64,000 bases of DNA, taken from NCBI RefSeq assembly GCF_016859125.1, contig NZ_CP069338.1, positions 10,357,501-10,421,500 of the forward strand. Reading direction: 5' to 3'. A program made the position numbers and the translations under genes. Origin of the DNA: Archangium violaceum (GTDB lineage Bacteria; Myxococcota; Myxococcia; Myxococcales; Myxococcaceae). The notes under the pieces are model-generated. The model was given only the letters and a program-made list of their open reading frames with translations, was not told the origin of the DNA and did no database searches. The number at the start of each line of letters is the position of its first letter. Position 1 is the stretch's first letter. Below, piece after piece: positions 1 to 7,578 of the stretch.

Positions 1-775
1 TCGTCCCTGTGTCGCCGAAGCGGGCCGGGACGGTGAACGACTCTCCATCCACCTGGTTGGAGACCTCGGGGCGGATGAGCACGCGCGTGGAGCCGATGCC
101 CGCTCCGCCGCTGAGCACGAGGCTGAACTGCAAGAGGTGGTTGTCGTAGAAGGCGAACTTGCCGTAGAGCGGCGTCACCTCCACGCCCGCCTGCACGCCC
201 CACAACAGCAGCAGCGCCGAAGCCGCCTGCGCCTGCTCGCGCACCTTGTCGATGAGCTCCAGGTTGAAGGGGCTCTCGTTCGAATACCAGTTGTACTGGG
301 TGGACAGCTGCAGGCCGAAGTTCTCCTGCAGGTGGTACGTGTAGTGGAACGCACTGCCCGTATGCTGGGTGAACCGGCCGTTCACCTGCGCCACCACCGG
401 GTAGAGCGTGAGCTCGTGCCGGCCCTCGTCCGCGAAGCGCTTCTTCTGCACCACGTGGACGGCCACGTTCGGGTTGTGCAGCGGCGCCCCGTTCACCAGA
501 CGCTGCTGGTTGGGATCCGCCACCGGCTGGAGCTCGGCCGGATCGGCCGAGACGAGCGGCGCGTCCGGCGGCGCCACGGGCGTCTGGGACTCCAGGGACG
601 CGGGAGGCTCGGCCGCGGGCTGCTCGGGCTCGGGCTGCTCCGGCCGGGGCTCCGGCTTCACGGGAATGGGCGCCGTCTCCGAGGGAACGGGCCGCTCGGA
701 TACAGGGGCCTGCGCCAGGGCCGCCGCCGGAGTGGCCGCGGCCAGGAGGAACGCGAAGAGCGAGGTCGATCGCAT
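1..775 (-). CDS. Outer-membrane beta-barrel protein (3' end outside window)
   Basis: The reading frame runs off the left edge, so only the N-terminal part is present (about 258 residues). It opens with a signal peptide (MRSTSLFAFLLAAATPAAALA), then a Pro/Glu-rich linker to about residue 90, then an amphipathic beta-strand-rich region (for example NGRFTQHTGSAFHYTYHL). This layout fits the myxobacterial outer-membrane beta-barrel domain family, whose members include motility proteins such as GltA/GltB. I cannot tell which paralogue this is. It lies 14 bases after the stop of a second barrel gene on the same strand, so the two are probably one transcript. Start chosen at the only ATG directly before the signal peptide. 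Confidence 0.6.
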   Translation of the reverse strand, partial: MRSTSLFAFLLAAATPAAALAQAPVSERPVPSETAPIPVKPEPRPEQPEPEQPAAEPPASLESQTPVAPPDAPLVSADPAELQPVADPNQQRLVNGAPLHNPNVAVHVVQKKRFADEGRHELTLYPVVAQVNGRFTQHTGSAFHYTYHLQENFGLQLSTQYNWYSNESPFNLELIDKVREQAQAASALLLLWGVQAGVEVTPLYGKFAFYDNHLLQFSLVLSGGAGIGSTRVLIRPEVSNQVDGESFTVPARFGDTGT

Positions 776-789
776 GTGAGACGTCAGCC

Positions 790-1605
790 TCAGAAGAGGA
801 AGGAGTAGCCGATGTCGAACTGCACCAGGTGCGTCAGGCCCGGGTTGGGCGCGGGCTCACCACTCTCCCGCCCCGCCTCCCAGTCCTCGCGCGACACGTT
901 CACGCGGTACTGGTCCGCGAAGATCCAGTCGCGCAGCTCGAAGCGCAGCGCGTGCCCGCTCGCCAGGAAGAAGCGGAAGCCCACCGCGCCCGAGACCACC
1001 GGCGCCATGCGCGTGTCGACGCGCCAGTAGGACTCGGTCGCGCTGCTCCGGTCGTCCGGACTCGTCCGGTTGTCACAGATGCCCAGCTCGCGATCCACCA
1101 CCTGCGTGCACTGGATCACCGACTGGCGCCGCAGCGAGGCCAGCCCACCGCCCGCCCAGAGGTAGGCCTGGAAGTGCGCCGTCTCGTCGGCCAGCAGCGA
1201 CAGCTTGCCGTAGATGGGCGCCCAGCGGGCCCCCACCACGCCGTGCGCCCCCATCTCCCACATGTCCTCGAGCTCGTCCGTGATCTTCTTGTCCTCACGG
1301 TTGAGGAAGCTCTCGGAGATGGAGCGCGCCAGGCCCGTGTGGCGGCTGAGCGCGTAACCGGCGCGTGCCTCCAGGCCGAACGTATTGAAGAGGTTGTAGG
1401 CAACGCCGACGTTCAGGTTGTAGTGCGCGGTGAGGTACTCGCGCGCGGGCAGGCCCACCGTGATGGACGCCTCCAGCCGCTCCCCTGGAGAGAAGAGCCG
1501 GTGGCGAACGGCGGCCGGGTCCAGCACCTGCTCCTGCGCCGAGGCGGACAGCGCCGTCAGCAGCAGTGCCAGCGAAACGAAACGGGGAAGGATGCGTGCA
1601 GTCAT
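790..1605 (-). CDS. Outer-membrane beta-barrel protein, complete
   Basis: About 271 residues. An N-terminal signal peptide (MTARILPRFVSLALLLTALS, cleavage near ASA-QE) is followed by a barrel-like region with alternating hydrophobic and aromatic residues. It ends in Leu-Phe, the terminal aromatic typical of proteins assembled by the BAM complex. Two cysteines (IQCTQ and GICDN) could form one disulfide. Two more in-frame starts exist upstream (1620 and 1650). The ATG at 1605 gives the cleanest signal peptide and has AAGG upstream. It is the first gene of a two-gene unit with the barrel gene that follows. By family this is an envelope protein; a gliding-motility role as for GltA/GltB is possible but not shown by the sequence. 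Confidence 0.65.
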   Translation of the reverse strand: MTARILPRFVSLALLLTALSASAQEQVLDPAAVRHRLFSPGERLEASITVGLPAREYLTAHYNLNVGVAYNLFNTFGLEARAGYALSRHTGLARSISESFLNREDKKITDELEDMWEMGAHGVVGARWAPIYGKLSLLADETAHFQAYLWAGGGLASLRRQSVIQCTQVVDRELGICDNRTSPDDRSSATESYWRVDTRMAPVVSGAVGFRFFLASGHALRFELRDWIFADQYRVNVSREDWEAGRESGEPAPNPGLTHLVQFDIGYSFLF

Positions 1606-1746
1606 GGCCTTGTGGCGCATCGATGTGGGCACGCGATCACCCGGGAGCAAGGGACCGGCCTCACCGGGAGTGTGCTATCGCATGCACAAGCCACTCCAAC
1701 GCATGCTGGCCAACGTTTCGGCCCTATCAGGAGGCCAGAAACACGA

Positions 1747-1780
1747 ACGCCCCGCCCGGTGGGTAGCCGGAGCGGGGCGT
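1747..1780 (-). terminator. Hairpin terminator downstream of rplC
   Basis: A nine-base perfect stem (ACGCCCCGC at 1747-1755 with GCGGGGCGT at 1772-1780). On the minus strand it is followed by a T-rich tract (TCGTGTTT). It lies about 100 bases past the rplC stop and before the first barrel gene, so it probably ends the rplC transcript. A second GC hairpin sits closer to the stop (CCCTCCC at 1834-1840 with GGGAGGG at 1849-1855). Confidence 0.55.
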
Positions 1781-1877
1781 CGAGGATGGACCCTGTGGCG
1801 GTGCCTGGAGGCTCGGTAGGACGATGAACCCGGCCCTCCCCCGGGTGAGGGAGGGAGCACACACAGGGCTTGCGGCC

Positions 1878-2552
1878 CTACTTGGCGCGAGCGGCCTTGT
1901 GCTGCGCGCGCAGGGCCACCTTGATGCTCGGACGCACGACGATGATGCCGTCGTTGTGGCCGGGGACCGCGCCCTTGATGAGCAGCAGGCCCTTCTCCAC
2001 GTCCACGTCCACCACGGTCAGGTTCTGGGTGGTCACCTGATCCACGCCGTAGTGACCGGGCAGCTTCTTGTTCGGGTACACGCGGCCGGGCGTCTTACGC
2101 TGACCGATGGCGCCCGGGTGACGGCGGTACTCGTGCGTACCACGCGTCTTCGTCTGCGAGCCCTTGAAGCTCCAGCGCTTCATGACGCCCTGGAAGCCAC
2201 GGCCCTTGGTGATGCCGGTGACGTCCACGAGCTGGCCCTTGGTGAACAGGTCCGCCTTCACGGCGTCGCCCACGCTGTAGCCCGCGGCGTCCTCCGCGCT
2301 CACCCGGAACTCCTTCAGGTGACGGCGCAGCGGCGCGTTGTTCTTCTTGAAGAAGCCCAGATCCGCCTTCGTCAGGCTCTTCTCGCGGATCTCCCCGAAG
2401 CCCAGCGTCACCGCCGAGTACTTGTCCTTCTCCGGAGTCCGCTTCCCAACGACCTGGCAGGTGTTGACGTCGACCACCGTCACGGGAACGAGGTTGCCCT
2501 CCTCGTTGAACACCTGGGTCATTCCAATCTTCTTGCCAATGAGACCCTTCAC
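1878..2552 (-). CDS. rplC: 50S ribosomal protein L3, located away from the S10 operon
   Basis: 224 residues, full length for bacterial L3. The N-terminus MKGLIGKKIGMTQVF and the signatures DVTGITKGRGFQG, MKRWSF and LLLIKGAVPG are diagnostic. The central loop reads AIGQRKTPGRVY, with Lys where E. coli L3 has Gln150, the residue methylated by PrmB. Translation starts at GTG, with GAGGA just upstream (GTGAGGACGAC-GTG). L3 normally sits between rpsJ and rplD. Here the neighbours are a coiled-coil protein and outer-membrane barrels, with no other ribosomal gene in 64 kb. It therefore has its own promoter, probably within 2553-2694, and a terminator at 1747-1780. Whether it is the only L3 gene or a paralogue cannot be told from the window. 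Confidence 0.95.
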   Translation of the reverse strand: MKGLIGKKIGMTQVFNEEGNLVPVTVVDVNTCQVVGKRTPEKDKYSAVTLGFGEIREKSLTKADLGFFKKNNAPLRRHLKEFRVSAEDAAGYSVGDAVKADLFTKGQLVDVTGITKGRGFQGVMKRWSFKGSQTKTRGTHEYRRHPGAIGQRKTPGRVYPNKKLPGHYGVDQVTTQNLTVVDVDVEKGLLLIKGAVPGHNDGIIVVRPSIKVALRAQHKAARAK

Positions 2553-2694
2553 GTCGTCCTCACAACTCGTGCGTCTTGCACGAAAACATCAATGATTTCA
2601 GCACTTTGCGTCCGACTTCAGTCCCCGGACGCCGGGAAGCGGCGCAATGTAGCAGCTTGCCCCCCACCGTCAAGCACGGCGGGAGGGCACGGCT

Positions 2695-3468
2695 TCACTC
2701 CGCGCGATCCAACCGGGGATAGAGCGGTGCGAGCTGCGCGTCCTGAATCCGCTGCGCGTACACGTCCTCGCCGAGGAGGAACAACGCCTGATCCAGATAA
2801 TCCTCCGCGGCCTGGACCTCGGTCTCCTTCTCGGCGATCGCCTGGTCGAGCTCGGCCATCGCCTGGTCGAAGGTCTCCTTGCGGGCCGTCATCTCGTCCT
2901 CCAGGTCGAGCATGCGCTTGTGCGCCAGGATGCCGGGCGCGCCGGGCTGGCCGGGCTTGGGCGTGAGCACCAGTTCGATCTGATGCGACAGATCCTCCAC
3001 CTCGCGGGCCAGCCGCATGGCGAGGATGCGGTTCTTCTTCAGGTTGTCGCGCGAGAGGGCGAGCTTGGACTCGTCCCGGGTGGTGAGCTCCAGGTCGGCG
3101 TGCTTCTTCTCCAGCTTCTTGAGCGCGTCCTGGGCGTAGCGCATGTCCGCGCGGCGGGCGGACAGCGTCTTGCGGAGGGTCTTCGTCTGCCCCTCCACGG
3201 CGTCCACCGCCTTCTTCCACTTCTTGACGATGTCGAGCTGGACGGCCCGCTCCTGCTCATACTGCGCGAGGTAGTCCTGCCAGGCCGCGTCCTCGTCGTT
3301 CATCTGCTGCTCGAGCGCGGCCAACTCGTCCCGCCGGGCCACCAACGCCGCTTCGGCGCGGTAGACGCGATCCATGGTCCGAGGACAGTTGGGCTTGCCC
3401 GCCAGGCGATCCCTCGCGAGATCGCCCAGTTGGAACATCAAATCGTTGTAGCTCTCCGCCTTGGGCAT
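2695..3468 (-). CDS. Coiled-coil protein of unknown function
   Basis: 257 residues, almost entirely charged heptad-like helix (for example QTKTLRKTLSARRADM, DALKKLEKKHADLEL, ETEVQAAEDYLDQAL). It has no signal peptide and no membrane segment, so it is probably a cytoplasmic structural or scaffolding protein. One Cys-Pro (PNCPRTMDRV) lies near residue 28. ATG start, preceded by AAAAAGGGGGGC. It follows another unknown helical protein on the same strand by 33 bases and is probably cotranscribed with it. I do not recognise a named family. Confidence 0.7.
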   Translation of the reverse strand: MPKAESYNDLMFQLGDLARDRLAGKPNCPRTMDRVYRAEAALVARRDELAALEQQMNDEDAAWQDYLAQYEQERAVQLDIVKKWKKAVDAVEGQTKTLRKTLSARRADMRYAQDALKKLEKKHADLELTTRDESKLALSRDNLKKNRILAMRLAREVEDLSHQIELVLTPKPGQPGAPGILAHKRMLDLEDEMTARKETFDQAMAELDQAIAEKETEVQAAEDYLDQALFLLGEDVYAQRIQDAQLAPLYPRLDRAE

Positions 3469-3501
3469 GCCCCCCTTTTTACGCCCAAGGCGAGCGGGCT
3501 G

Positions 3502-3975
3502 TCAGCTCTCGGCCGGAGCGGCGACCTGAGGGGCATTCGCCTCGGCGGCGGCCTGGGCGGCCCCCTCGGCCAGGGCGAAGAGCTCCCGGGAGCGGTCCTG
3601 CTCCTCGGTGCGGTTGAGCTCACAGACCCAGGCGCTGGACAGGTCCGCGTGCTGGCGGGCCAGCTCGGCGGTGGCCTCGTAGCGGGCCGCGGAGGCGCGC
3701 GCGAAGGCCCCCTCCCGGCGTAGCTCCATCACCGTGTCCTCGTCGAGAGTGATCTCCTCGGGCGGCACGGGCAGAGGCCCCCGCCCCAGTGCCGCCAACC
3801 GGGCCAGCAACCTCGATGCATGTGCCCTACAAAAAGCGGCGAGTACCATCAGCCGCGCCCGTCCGCGGCTGTCACCCAGTCGCTCGGCCAGCATCGTCAT
3901 GCGCCGTGCCGAAACAACCTCGGATTCCCACGCCGCGGCCAGTGCTGCGGCCAAGCGGGTATGCCTTGCGCCCAT
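3502..3975 (-). CDS. Small all-helical protein of unknown function
   Basis: 157 residues predicted as several amphipathic helices (AAWESEVVSARRMTMLAERLG, LMVLAAFCRAHASRLLARLA, AARYEATAELARQHADLSS) with an Ala-rich tail. The four-helix appearance vaguely recalls ferritin-like bundles, but no metal-binding ExxH pair can be assigned, so I give no function. ATG start, preceded by GGGGAGGGCCG. It lies directly upstream of, and on the same strand as, the coiled-coil gene, and 69 bases after the HupE/UreJ-type gene, so these genes may share a transcript. Confidence 0.6.
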   Translation of the reverse strand: MGARHTRLAAALAAAWESEVVSARRMTMLAERLGDSRGRARLMVLAAFCRAHASRLLARLAALGRGPLPVPPEEITLDEDTVMELRREGAFARASAARYEATAELARQHADLSSAWVCELNRTEEQDRSRELFALAEGAAQAAAEANAPQVAAPAES

Positions 3976-4044
3976 CGGCCCTCCCCAGGTCCTGCCCCCA
4001 ATCCCGGCTCGAAACTAGGGACGGACCCGCCAGGATTCAACCGA

Positions 4045-5118
4045 TCACCCCAGCGCGCGCTCCAAGAACCAATACCCTCCGGCCGAGAGGATGAGGAGCG
4101 ACAGACCGCGAACTGTCCTCTGGTGCAAGACGGACCGGCGCTGCACGAGCCGGACGAGCGGCAGCAGCACGGCGACGACGGCCGCCTGTCCCAGCTCCAC
4201 GCCCAGGTTGAAACCGAACAGGCCCGTCACCATCGAGTCGCCCAGGCCGTAGCCGCTCAACACGCTGGCGAAGCCGAAGCCGTGCACCAGGCCGAAGAGG
4301 AAGGTGAGCAGGGCCCGGTGGCGGTGCTCGCGCAGCAGCAGGTTCTCCAGGGCCACCCAGATGATGGACACGGCGATGGCCGCCTCCACCCAGCGCGTGC
4401 GCGTGTCATCCAGGAGGATGAAGCCCAGCGCGGTAGCCCCCAGGGTGAGGGAGTGGGCCACGGTGAACGCCGTCACCAGCAGCAGCACCCGCCGCCAGCT
4501 GCCCCCCACCAGCAACAGGGCCAGCAGGAAGGCCAGGTGATCGATTCCCTCGAAGATGTGCGTGAGCCCCAGGCCGATCCACGCGAGCAGGCCCGAGACG
4601 GCTTGCCGCTCCGGATGTCCGGGCTCGGACACCACGAGCGTGGGCTGGGTGGCGTCCGCGAAGCGCTGCCCCTGCTCGCCCTGCACGTAGCTGCCGAGCA
4701 CCACCTTGTAGTTGGGCGGCAACAGGGACAACAGGGTGAAGCGCTGGCGGAGCTCGCCGGGCGCGCAGGTGAAGGTGGCACCGAGCTCCACGAAGGCCTC
4801 GCGGACCCGCGCGGTGGTGCTGGTGCGGGTACAGGGCCGGCCCTGGGCGCTCAGGGGAATGGCGTCCCAGATGCCCACCGCCAGCGCCTGCGCGCGTGCG
4901 TCGAGGTCCGCCTGGGAGAGCGCACCATTCCCATCCGCGTCCGCCGGGATGAGCAGGGCGAGTGTGTCCGCCGTGAGGGTGAGGCGCTCGCGCACCTCCG
5001 GCTTGCCCGTCTCGGGGCGCCAGAGCTGCGCGTAGAGGATGTCCGCGTCGTGCGCGCCCGCGCTCCCCACCAGCAGCAGCAGGGCGAGGCAGGCCAGCCG
5101 TCGGGCCGTCAGCCACAT
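4045..5118 (-). CDS. HupE/UreJ-family membrane protein with a lumenal EF-hand-like segment
   Basis: About 357 residues. A signal peptide (ARRLACLALLLLVGSAGA) is followed by an exported domain of about 170 residues and then by about seven membrane segments. Family signatures are GLGLTHIFEGIDHLAFLLAL, VAHSLTLG and LVHGFGFASVL; their histidines and acidic residues suggest metal (nickel/cobalt-like) binding. The exported part carries DADGNGALSQAD at about residues 60-71, an EF-hand-like calcium loop. No urease or hydrogenase genes are nearby, so the substrate is open. The in-frame ORF extends further upstream, but the ATG at 5118 places the signal peptide at the N-terminus. Its ribosome-binding site is weak. 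It follows the zinc-ribbon gene by 35 bases. Confidence 0.75.
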   Translation of the reverse strand: MWLTARRLACLALLLLVGSAGAHDADILYAQLWRPETGKPEVRERLTLTADTLALLIPADADGNGALSQADLDARAQALAVGIWDAIPLSAQGRPCTRTSTTARVREAFVELGATFTCAPGELRQRFTLLSLLPPNYKVVLGSYVQGEQGQRFADATQPTLVVSEPGHPERQAVSGLLAWIGLGLTHIFEGIDHLAFLLALLLVGGSWRRVLLLVTAFTVAHSLTLGATALGFILLDDTRTRWVEAAIAVSIIWVALENLLLREHRHRALLTFLFGLVHGFGFASVLSGYGLGDSMVTGLFGFNLGVELGQAAVVAVLLPLVRLVQRRSVLHQRTVRGLSLLILSAGGYWFLERALG

Positions 5119-5153
5119 GGGCCAGGAGACTGCCCCTGGTCGCCTGCCTTCGT

Positions 5154-5717
5154 CTACTCCTCGATGAATTGCAGGTGGATCTGCTGCCGGCCACTCAAGC
5201 CCCCGTGCCGGGAGCCGCAGCGCGGACAGTAGAGCGGCCCCTCCCAATCCCAGAGGGCCTTCACCTCCTCGCCGCAGCACACCAGGGGGATGACCCGGAG
5301 ATCATCCGTGTCCTGCGGCATGGGCCCGGGAAGCGCCTCCGGCTCCACGCTGACGAAGGTGGGCCGGGGATTGAGGGACAGGGTGCGCGACACATAGGCG
5401 AGCTGCTCGTAGCGCACGTGGTTGGCCCAGGCCCGCGCCAGGGCCTCCACGTGGGCCTGCTGCGCGGGGGTGAGCCACTCGTCCCCCGGCGCCCGGTGTC
5501 CACAGTACAGGCACCACCAGTCCGGCACCTCGTCGAAGCTCTCGTGCGCGTTCTCGAACGGAAAGAGCGAGGCCAACCTCCGCTGGAGGATGCTCGCGTC
5601 GTGGCGGCAGGGCCGCGTCTTGAAGTCCCGCTGGCACTGCGGACACTCGCGCCGCACGAAGCCGCTCGCGTCCCGCGGTAGCTCCAGATCGATGATCGCG
5701 GGGGCGTAGCGCCTCAT
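5154..5717 (-). CDS. Zinc-ribbon protein of unknown function
   Basis: 187 residues with several Cys pairs arranged as zinc ribbons: CPQC near residue 24, CLYC near 70, a CC pair in PLVCCGEE, and CPRC near the C-terminus. No enzyme motif is visible. The start ATG overlaps the stop of the upstream 51-aa membrane gene in the form ATGA, implying translational coupling. The reading frame remains open far upstream (to 6266), but that part is shadow sequence over the intergenic region. A metal-binding or nucleic-acid-binding adaptor is possible; nothing in the sequence decides it. Confidence 0.65.
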   Translation of the reverse strand: MRRYAPAIIDLELPRDASGFVRRECPQCQRDFKTRPCRHDASILQRRLASLFPFENAHESFDEVPDWWCLYCGHRAPGDEWLTPAQQAHVEALARAWANHVRYEQLAYVSRTLSLNPRPTFVSVEPEALPGPMPQDTDDLRVIPLVCCGEEVKALWDWEGPLYCPRCGSRHGGLSGRQQIHLQFIEE

Positions 5718-5869
5718 GCCAGAGCGCCTCGGCCCCGGCGCGCCAGCGCCAGGATGAGGGTCACCATCGAGAAGATCAGCAGCAGGTGCACCCACCGTCC
5801 CTCGGTCGAACCACTGATCAACCCGAGCACCCACAGCACGAACAGGATCGCACTCATCGTCCAGTACAC
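5714..5869 (-). CDS. 51-residue lmo0937-type membrane protein
   Basis: Two short hydrophobic segments with the pattern of the lmo0937 family: YWTMSAILFVLWVLGLISG, then WVHLLLIFSMVTLILALA and a basic tail. Read from a GTG at 5869 that has a good ribosome-binding site (GAGAGGAG about ten bases upstream). This start matches the family N-terminus (M-x-W-T) better than the internal ATG. The gene is the first of the run that includes the zinc-ribbon and HupE genes; its stop overlaps the next start by four bases. Proteins of this family are small inner-membrane proteins, often linked to stress, with no defined biochemical role. Confidence 0.7.
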   Translation of the reverse strand: MYWTMSAILFVLWVLGLISGSTEGRWVHLLLIFSMVTLILALARRGRGALA

Positions 5870-6053
5870 GCCGCCCACTCCTCTCCCATATCGCGGGGGA
5901 CCGTGCGCAAAGCTGGGTCGCCTGGTTGGTCCCGGCAACCCCTCCTTTCGACAGTCCCAGCGTGGGCAGATCGTTTCCCAGATCTGACTTTTTTTCTGGC
6001 GCGCCCTTTCCCACCCACACGGGCTCCCTCGTGATTCCGGGCGTTTGCCCCGA

Positions 6054-6069
6054 TGGCACGGTGACTGCT
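6054..6069 (+). promoter_or_regulatory. Candidate sigma-54 promoter for the lytic transglycosylase
   Basis: TGGCACGGTGACTGCT matches the -24/-12 consensus (TGGCACN5TTGCW) except for C in place of the first T of the -12 box. GG and GC are separated by exactly ten bases. It lies 65 bases before the ATG at 6135, in the divergent intergenic region, and points the right way. An enhancer-binding protein would be needed; its site was not identified. Confidence 0.5.
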
Positions 6070-6134
6070 TTGAGCGGCGGGCATCGGCCACACGGGACGT
6101 GCGGCTCGCCGGGCGCGCGTGGGGAGGGTGAGTG

Positions 6135-6848
6135 ATGAGAGGGTGGGCGGTGGCGATGGTGGTGGCGGGAGGTCTGGTGGGCTCGACGGCGTTGGCCTTC
6201 CAGCCCTATTTCCCAGGGCAGAACAGCGCGGAGGTCGCGGAGCTGCGCGCGAAGCTGGCCGAGCATGAGGCCAACCTGGCGCGGCTCGAGGAGGAGGCGG
6301 CGCTCTACGCGGAGGCGGAGCTGCTGGGGGTGACGGCGGCGGTGCAGGCGTCACAACTGCCCGAGCGGCAGCAGCGGCGGCTGGCCATGGCCATCGTCCG
6401 CGAGGCCAAGCGCAACGGCGTGGATCCCATGTTGGTGGTGGCGGTCATCCGCTGCGAGAGCTCCTTCAACAACTATGCGGTGTCCCACGTCGGCGCGATG
6501 GGGCTGATGCAGGTGATGCCGGACACGGGCAGCTATCTGGCGGACAAGGCCGGATTCAAACTGCGACGTCACACCAATCTGTTCGACTCGGAACTGAACG
6601 TGGAGCTGGGGACGGCCTACCTGGCCAACCTCATCGAGCGCTTCGGCTCTCCGGAGCGGGCGCTGGTGGCCTACAACGCGGGACCGGGGCTGGCGAAGAA
6701 GATCCTCGCCAAGCGCGACGTGCGTGAGCGCTTCATGGCGGGCTACCCCGCCAAGGTGATGCGCGAGTTCCGTCGCCTGAAGGCCCAGCAGGCACAGGAG
6801 CTGTCACGGCTGGAAGCTCAGAAGAAGACGTCTGACGGCCCTGGATGA
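6135..6848 (+). CDS. Lytic transglycosylase, SLT (family 1) domain
   Basis: 237 residues. The signal sequence MRGWAVAMVVAGGLVGSTALA is followed by a short coiled coil (residues 30-60) and an SLT domain from about residue 80. The catalytic glutamate is E108 in VVAVIRCESSFNN; the family motifs GAMGLMQVMPDT and ALVAYNAGPG follow. It should cleave peptidoglycan in the periplasm, releasing 1,6-anhydro-muropeptides. ATG at 6135 chosen over the adjacent GTG at 6132 because GGGGAGGG is well spaced from it. It is divergent from the 51-aa membrane gene and has a likely sigma-54 promoter upstream, which would tie it to a regulated programme such as starvation or development. Confidence 0.88.
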   Translation: MRGWAVAMVVAGGLVGSTALAFQPYFPGQNSAEVAELRAKLAEHEANLARLEEEAALYAEAELLGVTAAVQASQLPERQQRRLAMAIVREAKRNGVDPMLVVAVIRCESSFNNYAVSHVGAMGLMQVMPDTGSYLADKAGFKLRRHTNLFDSELNVELGTAYLANLIERFGSPERALVAYNAGPGLAKKILAKRDVRERFMAGYPAKVMREFRRLKAQQAQELSRLEAQKKTSDGPG

Positions 6849-7054
6849 CGGATGGCAAACAGTTGGTGAGCCCGCTGTACGACAGAGAGACGGTTTTTTC
6901 AGTGGCATGACTGCCTTTCTCGCGAAAACGGAAGCACTCTGAATCGCCGATCTGGTGCGCCGGGGTGGGTGGTTCCTCCCCGGACCGGGCCTACCCGACA
7001 TATCCCGGTTCCCTAGGAATGGACGCATCCGGCTTCGATGGAGAGAGACGAACC

Positions 7055-7378
7055 ATGGCGGGGCTTGAGATTCACCGGGAAGAACTCGCGGGGCGGTTGA
7101 CCCTGCGACTCACGGGCACGCTGGATGGCCGCACCGCGACGCTGCTGCGCAGCTCGTTGGACGAGCTGGGTTCGCGGGAGGTGGTGGTGGACTTCACCCA
7201 CCTGCGGGAGTTTCGCGACTCCGCGGTGGCCGTGCTGACCCACGGGCTGAAGGATCGCAAGATCCAGCTGCGCGGGCTGGCGGGGCACCATGAGCGGATG
7301 TTCCGCTACTTCGGACTGAGCACGGGCAGCGCTGCGCCGCCGCGCGCGTATTACACGCCAGAAGAAGTCCTGGCGTGA
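7055..7378 (+). CDS. STAS-domain protein (anti-sigma-factor-antagonist-like)
   Basis: 107 residues spanning one STAS fold: LEIHREELAGRLTLRLTGTL, the Leu-rich helix ATLLRSSLDELG, the strand EVVVDFTHLREF, then RDSAVAVLTHGLKDR. In SpoIIAA-type antagonists the phosphorylated Ser/Thr follows the D of the third strand; here the region reads FRDSAVAV, so S60 is a candidate. No anti-sigma kinase gene is adjacent. ATG at 7055 chosen because it begins directly at the domain with GAGAGAG upstream; an in-frame ATG at 7019 would add 12 residues. Partner unknown. Confidence 0.72.
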   Translation: MAGLEIHREELAGRLTLRLTGTLDGRTATLLRSSLDELGSREVVVDFTHLREFRDSAVAVLTHGLKDRKIQLRGLAGHHERMFRYFGLSTGSAAPPRAYYTPEEVLA

Positions 7379-7388
7379 GTATCAGGAT

Positions 7389-7442
7389 GGGCGGGAGGAT
7401 CGAGGTGACGACGCTGGGCTGAGCAGCCCGATCCTCCCCGCC
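7389..7442. repeat. Nested inverted repeat (cruciform-like)
   Basis: The outer arms GGGCGGGAGGATCG (7389-7402) and CGATCCTCCCCGCC (7429-7442) pair almost perfectly. Between them lies an inner hairpin (GGGCT-GAGC-AGCCC). It is 11 bases past the STAS stop and could act as a terminator or mRNA 3' end, although no T-tract follows. Confidence 0.45.
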
Positions 7443-7578
7443 AATCCGGGAGTGTGCAACAAACGACCCTCCCCGAGAGAACCGGAGGGGGAAGCCCTCC
7501 CTGCCTGCTTGCTCCCGTCAGCAATCTCCAACCCCCTGGGTTCTGGGGCAGCGGGACTGGAGTAGAGTAGCGGGCCAG

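Noticed and set aside
1834-1855. Degenerate fifth copy of the dispersed palindrome
   Set aside because: CCCTCCC/GGGAGGG hairpin lacks TACCCTCACCCC and the CCCTCTCCC stem; treated as an ordinary hairpin.
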